Notes: generated from the letters alone by a model not told the origin. Shown: positions 10,714-20,960, counted from the first letter of the stretch. The stretch is 64,000 nt of DNA from Mesocentrotus franciscanus (GCA_037976565.1 CP137682.1:23459973-23523972); one strand, 5' to 3'. Numbers and translations: made by a program.

Positions 10714-10768
10714 CGGTTAGCAAACGGTGAGCAAACGGTGAGCAAACGGTGAGCGAACGGTTAGCTAA
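10714..10768 (+). repeat. subterminal 11-bp repeats GAGCAAACGGT (right)
   Basis: GGTTAGCAAACGGTGAGCAA and repeats, then GTTAGCTAACGGCGCGG. Same orientation as the left array at 5801-5850. The minus-strand open frame at 10652-10861 is repeat-derived. Confidence 0.85.
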
Positions 10769-10904
10769 CGGCGCGGCACCGAAGAGCGGTGAACGGCGAG
10801 GCACCGTTCTCCGTTCACCGTTTACAGTTCGGAGCGGTGCACGAGACGAAACCGATGCCAAAACATTTGAGCGGTAGTGTACATCCCGGGGTATTATTGC
10901 TTTG

Positions 10905-11255
10905 GACTTGGGAGTTTAAAACTACAATCATGAACAATTCACATTATTAAGTACAGAATAGCCTACCTTGCATATTAGGGTTAGGTTTAGGGTTAGTTGG
11001 GATGAAATATAGGGGTAGGATTAGGGTTAGAGGCAAGCTTAGGGTTTGGATTAGGGTTAGGGTCAGGGTTAGGGTTAGGATTATGCATGAGTGAGGATAT
11101 TTGCAGTAGTTCCAAAATGTTCATGAATTATTATATAACATTTTTGTTTCAACCTGGGGAGGGTGTGAAAGCAACCATGAGGCTAGTGTCTGGAGCCAGG
11201 GTCGATGCTAATGGAAGCATAACAGATCAGGGCCGTAGGGATATCTTCTTTACCC
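10905..11255 (+). repeat. direct repeat flanking the 5.2-kb element (right), TTAGGG-like
   Basis: Contains degenerate GGGTTAGGGTTAGG text at 10974-11083, then GTGTGAAAGCAACCATGAGG and AGATCAGGGCCGTAGGGATA. It matches 5335-5674. It is not a true telomere array, because units vary in spacing and sequence. The open frame at 11087-11314 lies within it. Confidence 0.75.
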
Positions 11256-11567
11256 CAAGGATATTGTCTCTTTGTACTCTGAGCATGAATTTTGTATGTA
11301 TGTGTAATACATGAATTGAAATGAACTATGCCTTTGAGCATTCATGCTACATGTTCCAGGCACCGACCATTGTGGCCGAAAGTCTCCTTAAAGAGAAGAT
11401 TCAGTTTTGGTATTGGTGACAAATTATGAGCTGTCTTATTCTTTTTATTCCTATGTGGAAAGATATTCTAGTATGAATGTTACAATAATATACACGTAAG
11501 TGCATTTAACATGCTTTCAGAAATGTAGAAAGTATTTTAAAAGCTTTGAATTATAAGCATGAGGTAG
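11256..11567. other. nothing recognised
   Basis: AT-rich sequence with no open frame, repeat or motif that could be assigned. Confidence 0.4.
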
Positions 11568-11745
11568 GGGCGCGATGGCTCAATGGTAGATGCACTAGTG
11601 CCCTTTGGTAAGGCATTAATCCTCATCGCCAAGGCATTAATCCTCATCGCCAAGTCCTTCTGAGAGGACTTCAAGCCGTTGGTCTCCTGGTTGCTTACTT
11701 ACAAGCATACACATGCTTTCTTAGCAGTCAGGTAAAAACAAACAA
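11568..11745 (+). mobile_element. tRNA-derived SINE (box B deleted)
   Basis: Begins GGGGCGCGATGGCTCAATGG, where TGGCTCAATGGTAGATG is a good RNA polymerase III box A. It continues with TAAGGCATTAATCCTCATCG, duplicated as a 21-base tandem, and ends near GCAGTCAGGTAAAAACAAAC. The expected box B lies in a missing segment between GATGCACTAG and the body. A related fragment is at 21495-21616. Confidence 0.7.
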
Positions 11746-12392
11746 ACATATTCCTAAAGAACTGAGGTGCATCCATAAATCTATCTCTTATCCTATTCCA
11801 AAACCTTGTCTCTCCTATTGCATGTAGCCTAGATGTAAGGGATCATACCCTCTCAACCTTTCAAGATAGATCACATCACTCTACTAGTACAATACATGTA
11901 CATGTGGATGGAGATGTTCAATGACGTTGACACACATCTTTACTTTCCTGAGACATGCCTGTGTCATCCTATAGCATAAGATCTATGGAACCTAAGATTT
12001 ATTCCAGAGTGTATAGTCTCTTTACCAGATACTTGTAAATTTGTTTACACACACTGGTGAGTTAAAAACTTAAAATGGAAATAGAAATAATCAGAGACAT
12101 CTGTTGTTATGGTTTTTCATGAAGGAATTTGTTTTCTTCTTAAAAAGGGGTGTAAAAGATGAATGGATGTGGGGCCAACATATGTACATTTGTAGAGAAA
12201 AACTATTTAAAAGTTTTGACCTTGAATTTCTTTACCCATATCTATATGAAACCTTTCAGCCTGTTTATCAACAAAGTTATTTAAAGTGATATATGGTTTA
12301 TAACTCATATATATTCAATTTCTATCCTTTCACTTCAAAACTGAAAATTTGAAGGGGAAAAAATGACCATAATAAGAATCTAAATTCAAGAT
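11746..12392. other. nothing recognised
   Basis: Ordinary AT-rich sequence. One 61-codon open frame at 12104-12289 has no recognisable features. Confidence 0.4.
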
Positions 12393-12665
12393 TTAAGTAT
12401 TAGAAATAGAAATCAAGATAGATGTAACTTTTCTTTCCAACATGTTGCAATCCATCTTTTCTTTGCATTGCATAAGTTGCCCAATGTGTATTTCATAATG
12501 GAGGCATGAAGAAATAAATTCACAAGATGTCCTTGAATAAAGAAGATATCTTAGAGACCAAATGAAACGTCTTTCCTCTCTTAGCCGGCCATCACGGATC
12601 ATGTTATCAATCGCATCAGACAGGAATGGTCCTGAGATACCTCCAAGAACATCTCTGTCGTCAAC
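12393..12665 (-). CDS. candidate coding exon, unrecognised protein
   Basis: On the minus strand a pyrimidine-rich run and TTTTAG acceptor (12671-12666) precede an open frame starting VDDRDVLGGISGPFLSDAID and continuing NMIRDGRLREERRF. The first 35-40 codons have a balanced, charged protein-like composition, unlike the simple-repeat frames elsewhere. No clear GT donor was found, so the 3' limit is unknown; the frame stays open to 12393 but becomes AT-rich after about 12530. A second frame is open for only about 21 codons. It could be an exon of a gene that has this window in its introns. No family was recognised. Confidence 0.35.
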   Translation of the reverse strand, partial: VDDRDVLGGISGPFLSDAIDNMIRDGRLREERRFIWSLRYLLYSRTSCEFISSCLHYEIHIGQLMQCKEKMDCNMLERKVTSILISISNT

Positions 12666-12969
12666 CTAAAACAAATATCTCGCCAGTTTTAATACGGCCT
12701 CATGCGGGGGTAATGGCGACAGGGATAAATTAGCGATATATTATATGTGGGGCCTCTGCTGACGTTTGCATTATGGCTTGCATACAAACGGTCGTCATTC
12801 GAGGGCAGAGTTGTCAAGGTTGGGCACGTGAGTCGTGTTTGCGAATTATTTTATCTTTAGTGTGTGTTGTGGGGGTGTTTTGTTGGAAAGGTGCGAGGTA
12901 TTAATAGGTGTAATGGATACTAGGAAGCAAAGGTGTGCGAGGAGAAGTGGAAGATGGTTGAGAAAGAGT
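12666..12969. other. no gene seen; possible conserved non-coding stretch
   Basis: 12690-12840 is mixed-complexity sequence (ATTAGCGATATATTATATGT, TTTGCATTATGGC, GGGCACGTGAGTCG with an E-box CACGTG) before the GA tract begins. Function cannot be shown. Confidence 0.2.
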
Positions 12970-13001
12970 GGGAGAGGAAAAGAGTGCAAGAATGAGTGAA
13001 G

Positions 13002-13034
<33 letters not shown>

Positions 13035-13269
13035 TGGAGTAGAGAGAGAGAGAGAGAGAGAAAGAGAAAGAGAGAATACAAATAGGGTGAAGAAGGGTGG
13101 GGATAGAGAGATATAATGGATAGTTGGAAGGAAGCAAAGGTATGTGGAGAAAAGTTGAAAGTGAGAGGAAGAGAAAGAGAAAGAGGGGAATATATAGTAA
13201 GACATGAAGGGAGAAAGGAAGAGGAAGAAAGGGAGAGAGAGAGAAAAAGAGAAAGAGAAGAGAAAGAGA

Positions 13270-13316
<47 letters not shown>

Positions 13317-13375
13317 AACAAAGAAATGAAGATAAAGAGAAAATGTATGGGGAGGAGAGAGAGAGAGATAATATG
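12970..13375 (+). repeat. (GA)n-rich purine tract
   Basis: Several GA runs, the longest at about 13271-13308, separated by AAGAGA text. The minus-strand Ser/Leu open frames of up to 177 codons are translations of this tract. Confidence 0.95.
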
Positions 13376-13842
13376 AGAAATCAGATCCAGAATCTCAACA
13401 AAGAAAAATCTCAGTTTGAAAAAAATCAGTAATGAAAGTCTCTCCTTTCTCATCCAGTTATCCTAACATATACCCAACAGGATACCCCATCCCCAGAAAA
13501 ATAGATACAAAAAGAATGATAGTATGCACACTTTAATTAACTCCACACACGCTGGGAATGTCCCCAGTAGTCACGCCATGCAAAGTCTTGACATTTGTCG
13601 TGTAAACTTAGTCAAACCTTGGGCTGTCCGGCTCGCCTGCTCGTCTTCACATCCCCAAGATTTAAAAGAAAAAATGTTTCATAGCGCGGTCCCTCGACGA
13701 TGGCACTTCTTTTCTCCCGTTCACGTTCCAAGCGGGCTAGGCAAACATTCTGAAAATGTCAAATCTCCTCAGAGCCGGATTTTAATGTTCCCAGACATGA
13801 TTTTTTTTTTGGTCATACCCCGAAGCATGCGGTCATGTAACC
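13376..13842. other. no gene recognised; 122-codon open frame
   Basis: The plus-strand frame 13524-13892 is unusually long for non-repeat sequence here, with moderately balanced composition. It shows no domain, signal peptide or splice context that was recognised, and its 3' end overlaps the first units of the 57-bp array. Probably chance. Confidence 0.15.
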
Positions 13843-14311
13843 TTTTGTGTTCACATGTTCAAACTAGAGAAGTACAAAGTGGATTAGTGTGAACATGGTA
13901 TTTTGTGTTCACACAATAACTTTTAGGATACAACAAAAAGATACTAGCCTTAGAGAACTTTGTGTTCACACATATCATTTCTAATAACTACCGGTATGTC
14001 ACAGTTTTTGCTTGCATCCATCTTTGTTCACACATGACATTTTATATGTATGTGTACTGTAAAAACATGTTTTTTTGTGTTCATACTAACAAATGTGAAG
14101 GCATTATATGTAATAGGATAAAGCCTGCATTCTTTTTGTTCACTCATGAAAACGTATATGTGTTAATATTTAATACTGGCTGCATCTTTTGTGTTCACAC
14201 ATAAAATGTATAAGGCTTAAATTTAAATATAGGGTACTTTTTACATCCAAACTAAAAGGCATTCAAAAAACCTTACTACAACAGGTGAAGTTGTGATCTT
14301 CGTGTTCACAC
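13843..14311 (+). repeat. decayed ~57-bp array with TTTTGTGTTCACACA core
   Basis: The 13-15 base core recurs at 13843, 13901, 13958, 14023, 14073, 14134, 14187 and 14298. Spacing is 50-65 bases, except the last gap of 111, about two periods. Spacers are poorly conserved, though many end in GCATC or CATTC just before the core (GCATCCATC, GCATTC, GCATC). An inverse core GTGTGAACA lies at 13888. This is either an old minisatellite with a retained core or a spaced binding-site array. Confidence 0.8.
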
Positions 14312-14533
14312 TTTTGTTTTTAAATTAACTTGATTTTATTCGGTACTAATGATTCATGGTCAAAGTCAAACTTAAAGGATTACAAACATTTAAAATGCTA
14401 AAACAAAAAATCACTGCAAACTGTTCTAACCCAATGCTTTATCTTGTATTAATACATACTAAAATGTCTGTTTTTGTCATGAGGGAGTGCTAAAACTGAA
14501 TATGTACAGCAAAGACCTAACATTCTATTATTT

Positions 14534-15053
14534 AAAGGTACTATGTCCAATTTGCAGGCCCAAAAAATGAAAAGGTTAAATTCCAACGGCATTTGAAAGA
14601 TAATACTAATTTAGAACTTCCCTCAAAACAAAAGGGCTTGAAAATGTCTTTTAGTGGGAAAATAACGAGCATTAGTTGTTGAATCGACTTTAGGGATTGC
14701 AATCATTTTAGTAATAGTCTGATTTTCAGACCCTTTTACCGAATGGTCGTACCTTTTGTGCTGCACAAAGATTCAATCAGTTTAATTTTGGCCATTACAA
14801 GTAGCCATCATGTACCTGTTACAGCTCATTTTATGTCAGTATGTTATTAAAAAAAGAATAAAAAAGAAGTCAGTCAGTCACTCAATAGTGTCTGACAGTG
14901 AAGTCTATAAAGTAAACAGTATTCCTTGCATAATTTGAATAATCGACACTGCTAATGTTTAAATTTCACAGATACGACATACGTGACATATTCATGATTC
15001 CTGCAAAGTTCTACAGAATTTGATGTTGGCTGCAAGTGGGACATAGTACCTTT
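14534..15053 (+). mobile_element. MITE-1 copy B
   Basis: Begins AAAGGTACTATGTCCAATTT and ends AAGTGGGACATAGTACCTTT, flanked by TTAA. It is in the same orientation as copy A and shares GTCAGTCAGTCACTCAATAG and GTGTCTGACAGTG in the body. Non-coding. Confidence 0.85.
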
Positions 15054-16644
15054 AACAGCCCACTCAAATTATGTGTTTTGGTTGATTCATACGGATTTGT
15101 TATAAGATGGATGTTTTTTCTTCTCATTTCTTTATCTTTCTAGTTGCTGAAGTGGCCTGTTTAACATTGTGCAAGTCGCAGCTTTGTGTGCATTTGGAAT
15201 ACGAGATACATGGACATTGTAAGTGGTACTTTATTCTTGTCTTGAAAAGATGTTACCTTTTCTCCGTTTTCAAGTTATGTATTGTCCTCTGATAATTGTA
15301 CTCACTGTAAAACCAGATCCTTCATGACATAAAAATGGTAAACGTAGGTCATTTTTGCAGCTAGATTTTTTGCAAATTTAAGAAAAAAAAAAAAAATGTT
15401 TGACAAATATAGTTTATTTATTTCTTGGTGTTAAATTTTCACAAAGTTTGACAACTCACCTCCATAAATGGAAAATGTATGCCTAATTAAAGTTATTTGA
15501 ACCTTAGTGTGGTACGACCTGCAGGAAAGATTCTTTTTCAATATGTGTACAAACACAGTTGCAGAACACACCCACAACTGGCAATACTTATGCTGGGAAC
15601 AATAAGAGTGTCTTCTTCATAAATTAGTCCGATTTGACATGCAAATGGCTGGCTATTTATCACTTGACCAAGATGATGCAGGATAATCCATCGAGCTAGT
15701 TTCTCGACTGCAGCAATAACATAGCCTGCTAATTGCGTATTCAATTAGTGGACTGTTTTGTGATCACGCTAATTCTCCTGAATCTGATCTAGCAGGGTAT
15801 TGTGAAATTTTGAGGAAAATGAGGATGTACAAATATAAGGGGACTATCTTAACAAGACCTCCTTGATCTTTTGTGGTACCCTTAATTCCATGTATAATTG
15901 TTTACATCTACGCTGTATTTCTGAACTGTATGTGTATATGCTTTTATTGGAATTAAATAAATTGAGCTGAAAATAATTGGGGAAAAAAATAAACCCTACT
16001 GAGTAAGGCTAAGTTACATTATTGCAAGGTGAAAGGTTCTTAATAAATGCATCTTCCTTACCCTGAACAAGAGTGAGCTTGAGATATTAGACCGCTCAAT
16101 GTTTTTTTGAGAAAAAAAATGAATTTGAAGTTGCCAGTCTTCGTTAGCCCAACAGAAGCAATCTTTGCACAAGGAAAATGTGCTTGAGATACAGGATGAA
16201 GCCATATAGTCTGATTGTTCCTTCAATCTTCACTGATGAAATAATTGGCTATTTCATGAACAAGCCTGGGTTTGCTTGGAATAATAGCTGGAGCTAATTT
16301 CCCAAGAACAACGTTCCTTCGCTGCAAATTAGTTTGAGCTAATTGGGGTTGGGCAAATATTTCCGGCTCAGAATTAGCAGGCTATTTTTGATATCTTGCC
16401 GAAACAAGGATGCACCTATTGACCCTACTGAGTTACGCAAAGTTCAGGGTATGGCAAGGGGAAGTTTCAAAGTGTGATTGCGTAGGTTAGTTATTAGCAG
16501 CCGGTAGCAGAACTGACCCTATATAATCAGAATTACCCAGAATAGCTCTTAGCTGTCACGTCCATGCTACAGCCAAGTTCTCGTAATCGTTCATTTGTAA
16601 CTTACATAACAAAGCCACTCTACATGGACATGAAGACTTTTCTT
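15054..16644. other. no gene seen; ATTAG-rich patch at 16240-16420
   Basis: Mostly AT-rich with a poly-A run at 15384-15398. Between 16240 and 16420 the words GAGCTAATT, AAATTAG and GAATTAGCAG recur, suggesting either a small diverged repeat or a homeodomain-site cluster. Open frames of 60-70 codons show nothing recognisable. Confidence 0.3.
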
Positions 16645-16999
16645 AAAGATACTATGTCCCTTTTGCAGCCAACATCAAATTCTGTAGAACTTTGCAGGAA
16701 TTATGAATTTGTCATGTATGTCCTATCTGTGAAATTTAAAAGTTAGCAGTGTCCTAATATTCAAATTATGCAAGGAAACCCGTTTACTTGCTAGACTTCA
16801 CTGTCAGGCACTATTGAGTGAGTGACTGGCTTTTTTCATCTTTGTTAATAACATACATAAAATGAGCTGTATTTTCCCACTTAAAGACATTTTCAAGCCC
16901 CCCTTTTTTAGGGAAGTTCTAAATTAGTATTGTCTTTCAAATGCCGTTGGAATTTAACCTTTTCATTTTTTTGGCCTGCAAATGGGACATATTACCTTT
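16645..16999 (-). mobile_element. MITE-1 copy C, internally deleted
   Basis: Begins AAAGATACTATGTCCCTTTT and ends AAATGGGACATATTACCTTT. Compared with copy D (61268-61799), about 180 bases are missing between AATGAGCTGTA and TTTTCCCACTTAAAGAC. The short open frame ending in CRNYEFVMYVLSVKFKS is MITE sequence and recurs in copy D. Confidence 0.85.
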
Positions 17000-17123
17000 A
17001 AATAGTCCTATTTCATTTTATATACATTTTATACTGAAACATTCTTTATACACTGTTGTCAATGATATGATTCCTTTAAAGTTATTTCATGCAATTCCTT
17101 TGTTGATATTTTGTCTTGTGAGA

Positions 17124-17159
17124 ACTTGAGAGCCAAAAGGGCATCAACTCATATACTTT
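17124..17159 (+). repeat. H1 hairpin repeat, left half only
   Basis: CTTGAGAGCCAAAAGGGCAT then CAACTCATATACTTTAA. It stops exactly at the TTAA where the next element begins. A weak match to the missing half (TTAACATGGAGTAATAC) follows the second element at 18943. Confidence 0.6.
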
Positions 17160-18396
17160 AAAGGCCAGGTTCATTGAAATTTGGAAAAAAGGCAAATCAC
17201 ACCTCTACAGATTGCTGAGAACATTAACAAAATGACTAAAGTACTTTTAAAGCCCTCACTATTGTGAGGAATAAATTAATTGCAATTTTGATACCCTTTC
17301 CAAAACCCACTCACAAAGTGAAATGACGGCGTTATTTACATGCGATAAAATGACGTCACATTATGAACAACCTGCAATCACACATTCGGGACAATGTTGG
17401 ATACCCATTGCAATTTTTAGATATGGGTTAACGTTGTTTGTATATTTACCGCCAGTTGTGATATTTCCTTTATTTTAGGCACTTTGAATGAGATACACTG
17501 AATAAATAATACTTTCTACAAATGTGTATTCGATTTTTATGTTATTTACCGTCACATTTGACCATAAAAATCGGAAAATAATCACATATTCTGAGGGCAG
17601 CTCAGCGTGTATGTGTCGGATCTGGGAGTGCCTAAGACATTTTGCATGCTGAACTAACGACTCTTCTGGGGCAAAATATGCGACAAGTTTACATATAATT
17701 GTCCAAATATTCATTACGAAAATGTCTGATTAGGCCGATTAGTTTAGATTTTTGATAGATAAATGGGGAAAGTGGAAGTCGAGAGAAGACTTAGATCAGT
17801 CCGGTTCGCGATTCACAGCTAGCTCGATCAAGCCGGGCCGGCTGGCCTGGCTGTGATATGCGGGCTCATGTAGATACGCAGCGACTGCGGCTGCCCGACA
17901 GCTTGTGCTTGTCCATCGACTTCGGCAAAATCTTCCAGATCTTCTTCTAGGTCTAGATCTCCCAAATCTCCATTGTCGTTGTCGTTGTCCGAGGTACTTC
18001 CTTCTTCTATCTCCTCAAAACTCAAATCAAGTATGTTTTCGTCCATATCGATATTTTCAGGGTGACTTTGATGAAGGTAAACAACGTTGGGTAAGAATGG
18101 GTACGGTCCTCAAGAGTCAATGCAATACATGTGAATTGCACGCAAACTGCATCGCGCACCGATCAGCTGAGCGGCCCATTGTATTAATTGTTCATTGTGC
18201 TACGTCACTCAAAAATCACCTGACTTACGATGTTTTCGGGTCTCGAGTGGGGTGATATTTCGTCAAGTTTAATCAACTTTTATAATTTTCGCACGAATTT
18301 ACAAGTTACACAAATGTGATAGTTTTACTCAGTGTAATGTTCTTATTACAATGATACCAAATTCAGTCGATTTCAAAATCAATGAACCTGGCCTTT
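17160..18396. mobile_element. TTAA-type TIR element, 1.24 kb
   Basis: Left end AAAGGCCAGGTTCATTG and right end CAATGAACCTGGCCTTT are exact inverses over 17 bases, with TTAA at each edge. It is longer than the MITEs of the window and contains short minus-strand open frames (17475-17714, 17828-18046). No transposase was recognised. It directly abuts another TTAA element on its right. Confidence 0.85.
17828..18046 (-). CDS. 72-codon acidic open frame inside the TTAA element
   Basis: Starts at a real ATG and is rich in Asp and Glu for about 45 residues (for example DNDNDNGDLGDLDLEEDL), then has a Gln/Pro-rich end. The composition suggests real coding ancestry, such as an acidic N-terminal exon captured or retained by the element. 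A second minus-strand frame at 17475-17714 (EESLVQHAKCLRHSQIRHIH) is also protein-like. No splice link was proved and no family recognised, so both may be remnants. Confidence 0.3.
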   Translation of the reverse strand: MDENILDLSFEEIEEGSTSDNDNDNGDLGDLDLEEDLEDFAEVDGQAQAVGQPQSLRIYMSPHITARPAGPA

Positions 18397-18944
18397 AAGG
18401 GATAGTTGAGTTTTGGTATAGAGGGCGGTACATAAAATATTTTTTTGTGAGATAATGAAAAACTGAGCGTCAAATTTGAAAGAGCATACAATTTAAATGA
18501 CAAAATCATCTTTGTTTGATCAAAATCGGTTCAGCGACGGCTGAAATATCCATAAATATAACCATTTCCCATATGTGTGGGTCTCCACAAATATTCAATA
18601 ATTTTGAACCAGCCGTTGAAAAAAGAAAGCGCCTTATACTATTTATTCCAGCCAATGCCAATGTTGGCTTTTGCGTGTTGGTTATAATACGCACAACCAG
18701 CTGGCCTGTGTATTGTTATTATTATTAAATTATTTAATTAACGGTCACCATATTGTTTTGAAAGTGGAGATGAATTGGTATGATCGTATTCAATCTAAAT
18801 TCACACATTTTTGGGTCTAAAATTATTTTCATAGCAATTTTAGATCCTAAAAGGGCACTAGAAATGTCATAAATTAGAATAAGAGCAATAACCATTAACT
18901 TTGAAGGCATTTGCGGTCTTAAACAAGAACTCAACTGTCCCTTT
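18397..18944. mobile_element. TTAA-type TIR element, 0.55 kb
   Basis: Begins AAGGGATAGTTGAGTTTTGG and ends CAAGAACTCAACTGTCCCTT, imperfect inverted ends. The left end shares its TTTAA with the element ending at 18396. Two antiparallel open frames near 18506-18728 arise from palindromic-looking sequence and are not read as genes. Confidence 0.75.
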
Positions 18945-19319
18945 AACATGGAGTAATACAATAGGCGATACATTCTTTTAAGCTTTACTGTATTTTGTGG
19001 AAATGAGATTGATAAACAAAGGATTGACTGAACATTTCAATTATAAATGAATGACATAGGAAGACAAAACTGAAGTATAACAACCTGTCGTGCACAAGAT
19101 GTGCCTTACTGCTTAGTCATGATGGCCTGATGCAGCAGACGCGGGCGGTTAGGAAATCAGAATATTTTGGGTTGCCCTCGGAGGTGGGGCGGCAGCCGAA
19201 GAAAGAGTCGTCAGTCGATTGTTAATCATTGGAAAATGGGTCGTTAGAAGGGTGTGAGTAATTGGAAAGATAAGCAGAGGAAACTATACAGGATGCTTGT
19301 TGACCTGGGAAGGAAGTTA
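18945..19319. other. nothing recognised
   Basis: AT-rich sequence with a small GC-richer patch at 19130-19210. No motif was assigned. Confidence 0.4.
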
Positions 19320-19357
19320 TAAAAGAAAGAGGGAGAGAGAGAGACTGAGAGAGGGTG

Positions 19358-19396
<39 letters not shown>

Positions 19397-19430
19397 GAGA
19401 GAGAAAGGGTGAGAGGGTGAGAGAGAGAGG

Positions 19431-19469
<39 letters not shown>

Positions 19470-19640
19470 GGGAGGGATGGGGGAGAGGGAGGTCAGGGAA
19501 GAGAGGGTGAGAGAGAGAGAGAAAGAAGGGGGAGAGGGAGAGACAGGAGGGGGGTGAGCAGGTAGGGGGAGGTGGAGGAAGCGATAGAGAGGGAGAAAGA
19601 GAAACAAAGGAAGAGAGGGGAATAATGATAGAGGGAGAGA
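19320..19640 (+). repeat. (GA)n/(GGGA)n purine tract
   Basis: Continuous purine-rich repeat with GGGAGAGA interruptions. The Arg/Glu frame on plus and Ser/Leu/Pro frames on minus are repeat translation. Confidence 0.95.
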
Positions 19641-20519
19641 CAGAGATACAGACAATCGCAAAAAGGACCAGGAAAAAGAGACAGAGTGGGAATGTAATCA
19701 AAGGTAGAAAGAGATAGACAGAGGCTGTTACTAAGATACTCCAATTTATTTTGGTAATAAGTTACATGGATATATTCAGGTATCATGTACTCATTTTATG
19801 TATTTTTATTTAAAGCTTTTATTGGGTGTATATTTTGCAGTTGTCATGGTTATATTTTTCCAAGCAGGCTAATGGCAAATTTTGCTTAAGATTGGACTAC
19901 TTGTATTACATTCATTTTATCAACGCTGCTTTACTGATAATTTCAGGGCAAGTAGGATATTTGATAGAATTAAACAATTAACAATGAAAATAATAATAAT
20001 AATATTGACATGATGAATTCATTCTTCTTTCTTGCTACCATCGCAAAACGCCTTTAAATTGATACTTCGTATTCTTGACTATGACCCAGACAATCTGAAA
20101 GCATCTCTATCTCCCACATAAATGTACATGATCTCGCATGAATGCTTGCAAATCATGGGTCGACACATTAGGGAGGCCTGGTCGGGGTAAAGTTGTTTCT
20201 AGATAAACATCATTATAATCTCTTCGGTGACCTTCTTGTAAAGGTACTTGGTAAGCTTCATGCATTTTTACGCATGTGTACGCACGCAATGTAATTAGAC
20301 AGACTTGACACCTTGCGTTTGTCCAGGATATGTGTATGTGTTACTATATGTGTATAATATGTGCTGTCTGTATTGGGGCTGTTCTACCAGGTTTGAAGAA
20401 AGTAGACAAACATGGCACAGCTCTTGAACTTGAACATGACCTTAATTTCCACTTTCTGGATCAACTTAAAATGAGAAACAAAATCAATTGTACACGTAGA
20501 ATATAATTTATGTACATTT
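19641..20519. other. no gene recognised; 60-codon frame at 20107-20289 minus
   Basis: The minus-strand frame contains a fairly protein-like stretch (MHEAYQVPLQEGHRRDYNDV). There is no acceptor or donor at its edges that decides the matter. Sequence at 20265-20310 (CGCATGTGTACGCACG, GTAATTAGACAG) could instead be regulatory. Otherwise AT-rich. Confidence 0.2.
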
Positions 20520-20705
20520 ATAATATATTTGTATATCTCTGTCTCCCCTCCATCTTTCCCCCCACTCTCCCCTCTCCCTCCTACTCTCCCTGTCTTATTG
20601 ACTGTCTCCCCTCTTCTCTTTCACCTGATATTCTCCCATTTATCTTCCCTCTCCCCCTCACCCTTCCCTTCACTCTCTCTGTCTTTATCTCCCTCCCCAT
20701 CTATC

Positions 20706-20761
<56 letters not shown>

Positions 20762-20914
20762 ACTCTCACTCTCTCTCTCTCTCTCCCTTACTTTCACTCT
20801 CAGACTCTCTTTTTCACTTTCTCTTTCTCTTTAATACAATTGCTCTAATGCTCTCTTGCGGTCTTCTTTTTCTCTCCCCACTCTCTGTCTCTCTCTCTCT
20901 CTCTCCCTCACTTG

Positions 20915-20953
<39 letters not shown>

Positions 20954-20960
20954 GCTTAAT
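20520..20960 (+). repeat. (CT)n-rich pyrimidine tract
   Basis: CTCT and CTCC runs with the longest pure stretches near 20713-20755 and 20921-20951, plus a short (CTCTCA)n segment at 20751-20772. The overlapping Ser/Leu/Pro open frames are repeat translation. Confidence 0.95.

Larger units (their letters stand above)
5675..10881. mobile_element. 5.2-kb block with perfect Tc1/mariner-like TIRs
   Basis: 5675-5700 begins TACACTACCGCTCAAATG and 10856-10881 is its exact inverse over 26 bases, with TA at both outer edges. The ACACTACCG(G/C)TCAAA start is typical of Tc1-like elements, which duplicate TA. Tc1 elements are usually near 1.6 kb and carry a DDE transposase. Here no transposase frame is visible and the interior is filled with tandem duplications and pyrimidine tracts. 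It is best read as a non-autonomous or composite element, enlarged by later insertions or duplications. Confidence 0.75.

Noticed and set aside
10974..11083. TTAGGG-rich text as an interstitial telomere
   Set aside because: Units are irregular and interrupted, and similar text recurs as part of dispersed repeats at 5390, 560 and 37755.
11568..11640. Functional tRNA gene
   Set aside because: Only the box A region is good; there is no cloverleaf or box B in this copy, and the downstream body matches a SINE.
13843..14311. Regularly spaced repeats resembling a CRISPR array
   Set aside because: The cores vary, spacers differ in length, the surrounding genome is clearly eukaryotic and there are no cas genes. 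A minisatellite or binding-site array fits better.
16564..16746. Open frame repeated at 61142-61369 as a conserved gene family
   Set aside because: The shared peptide segment lies wholly inside MITE-1 copies C and D and reflects transposon sequence.
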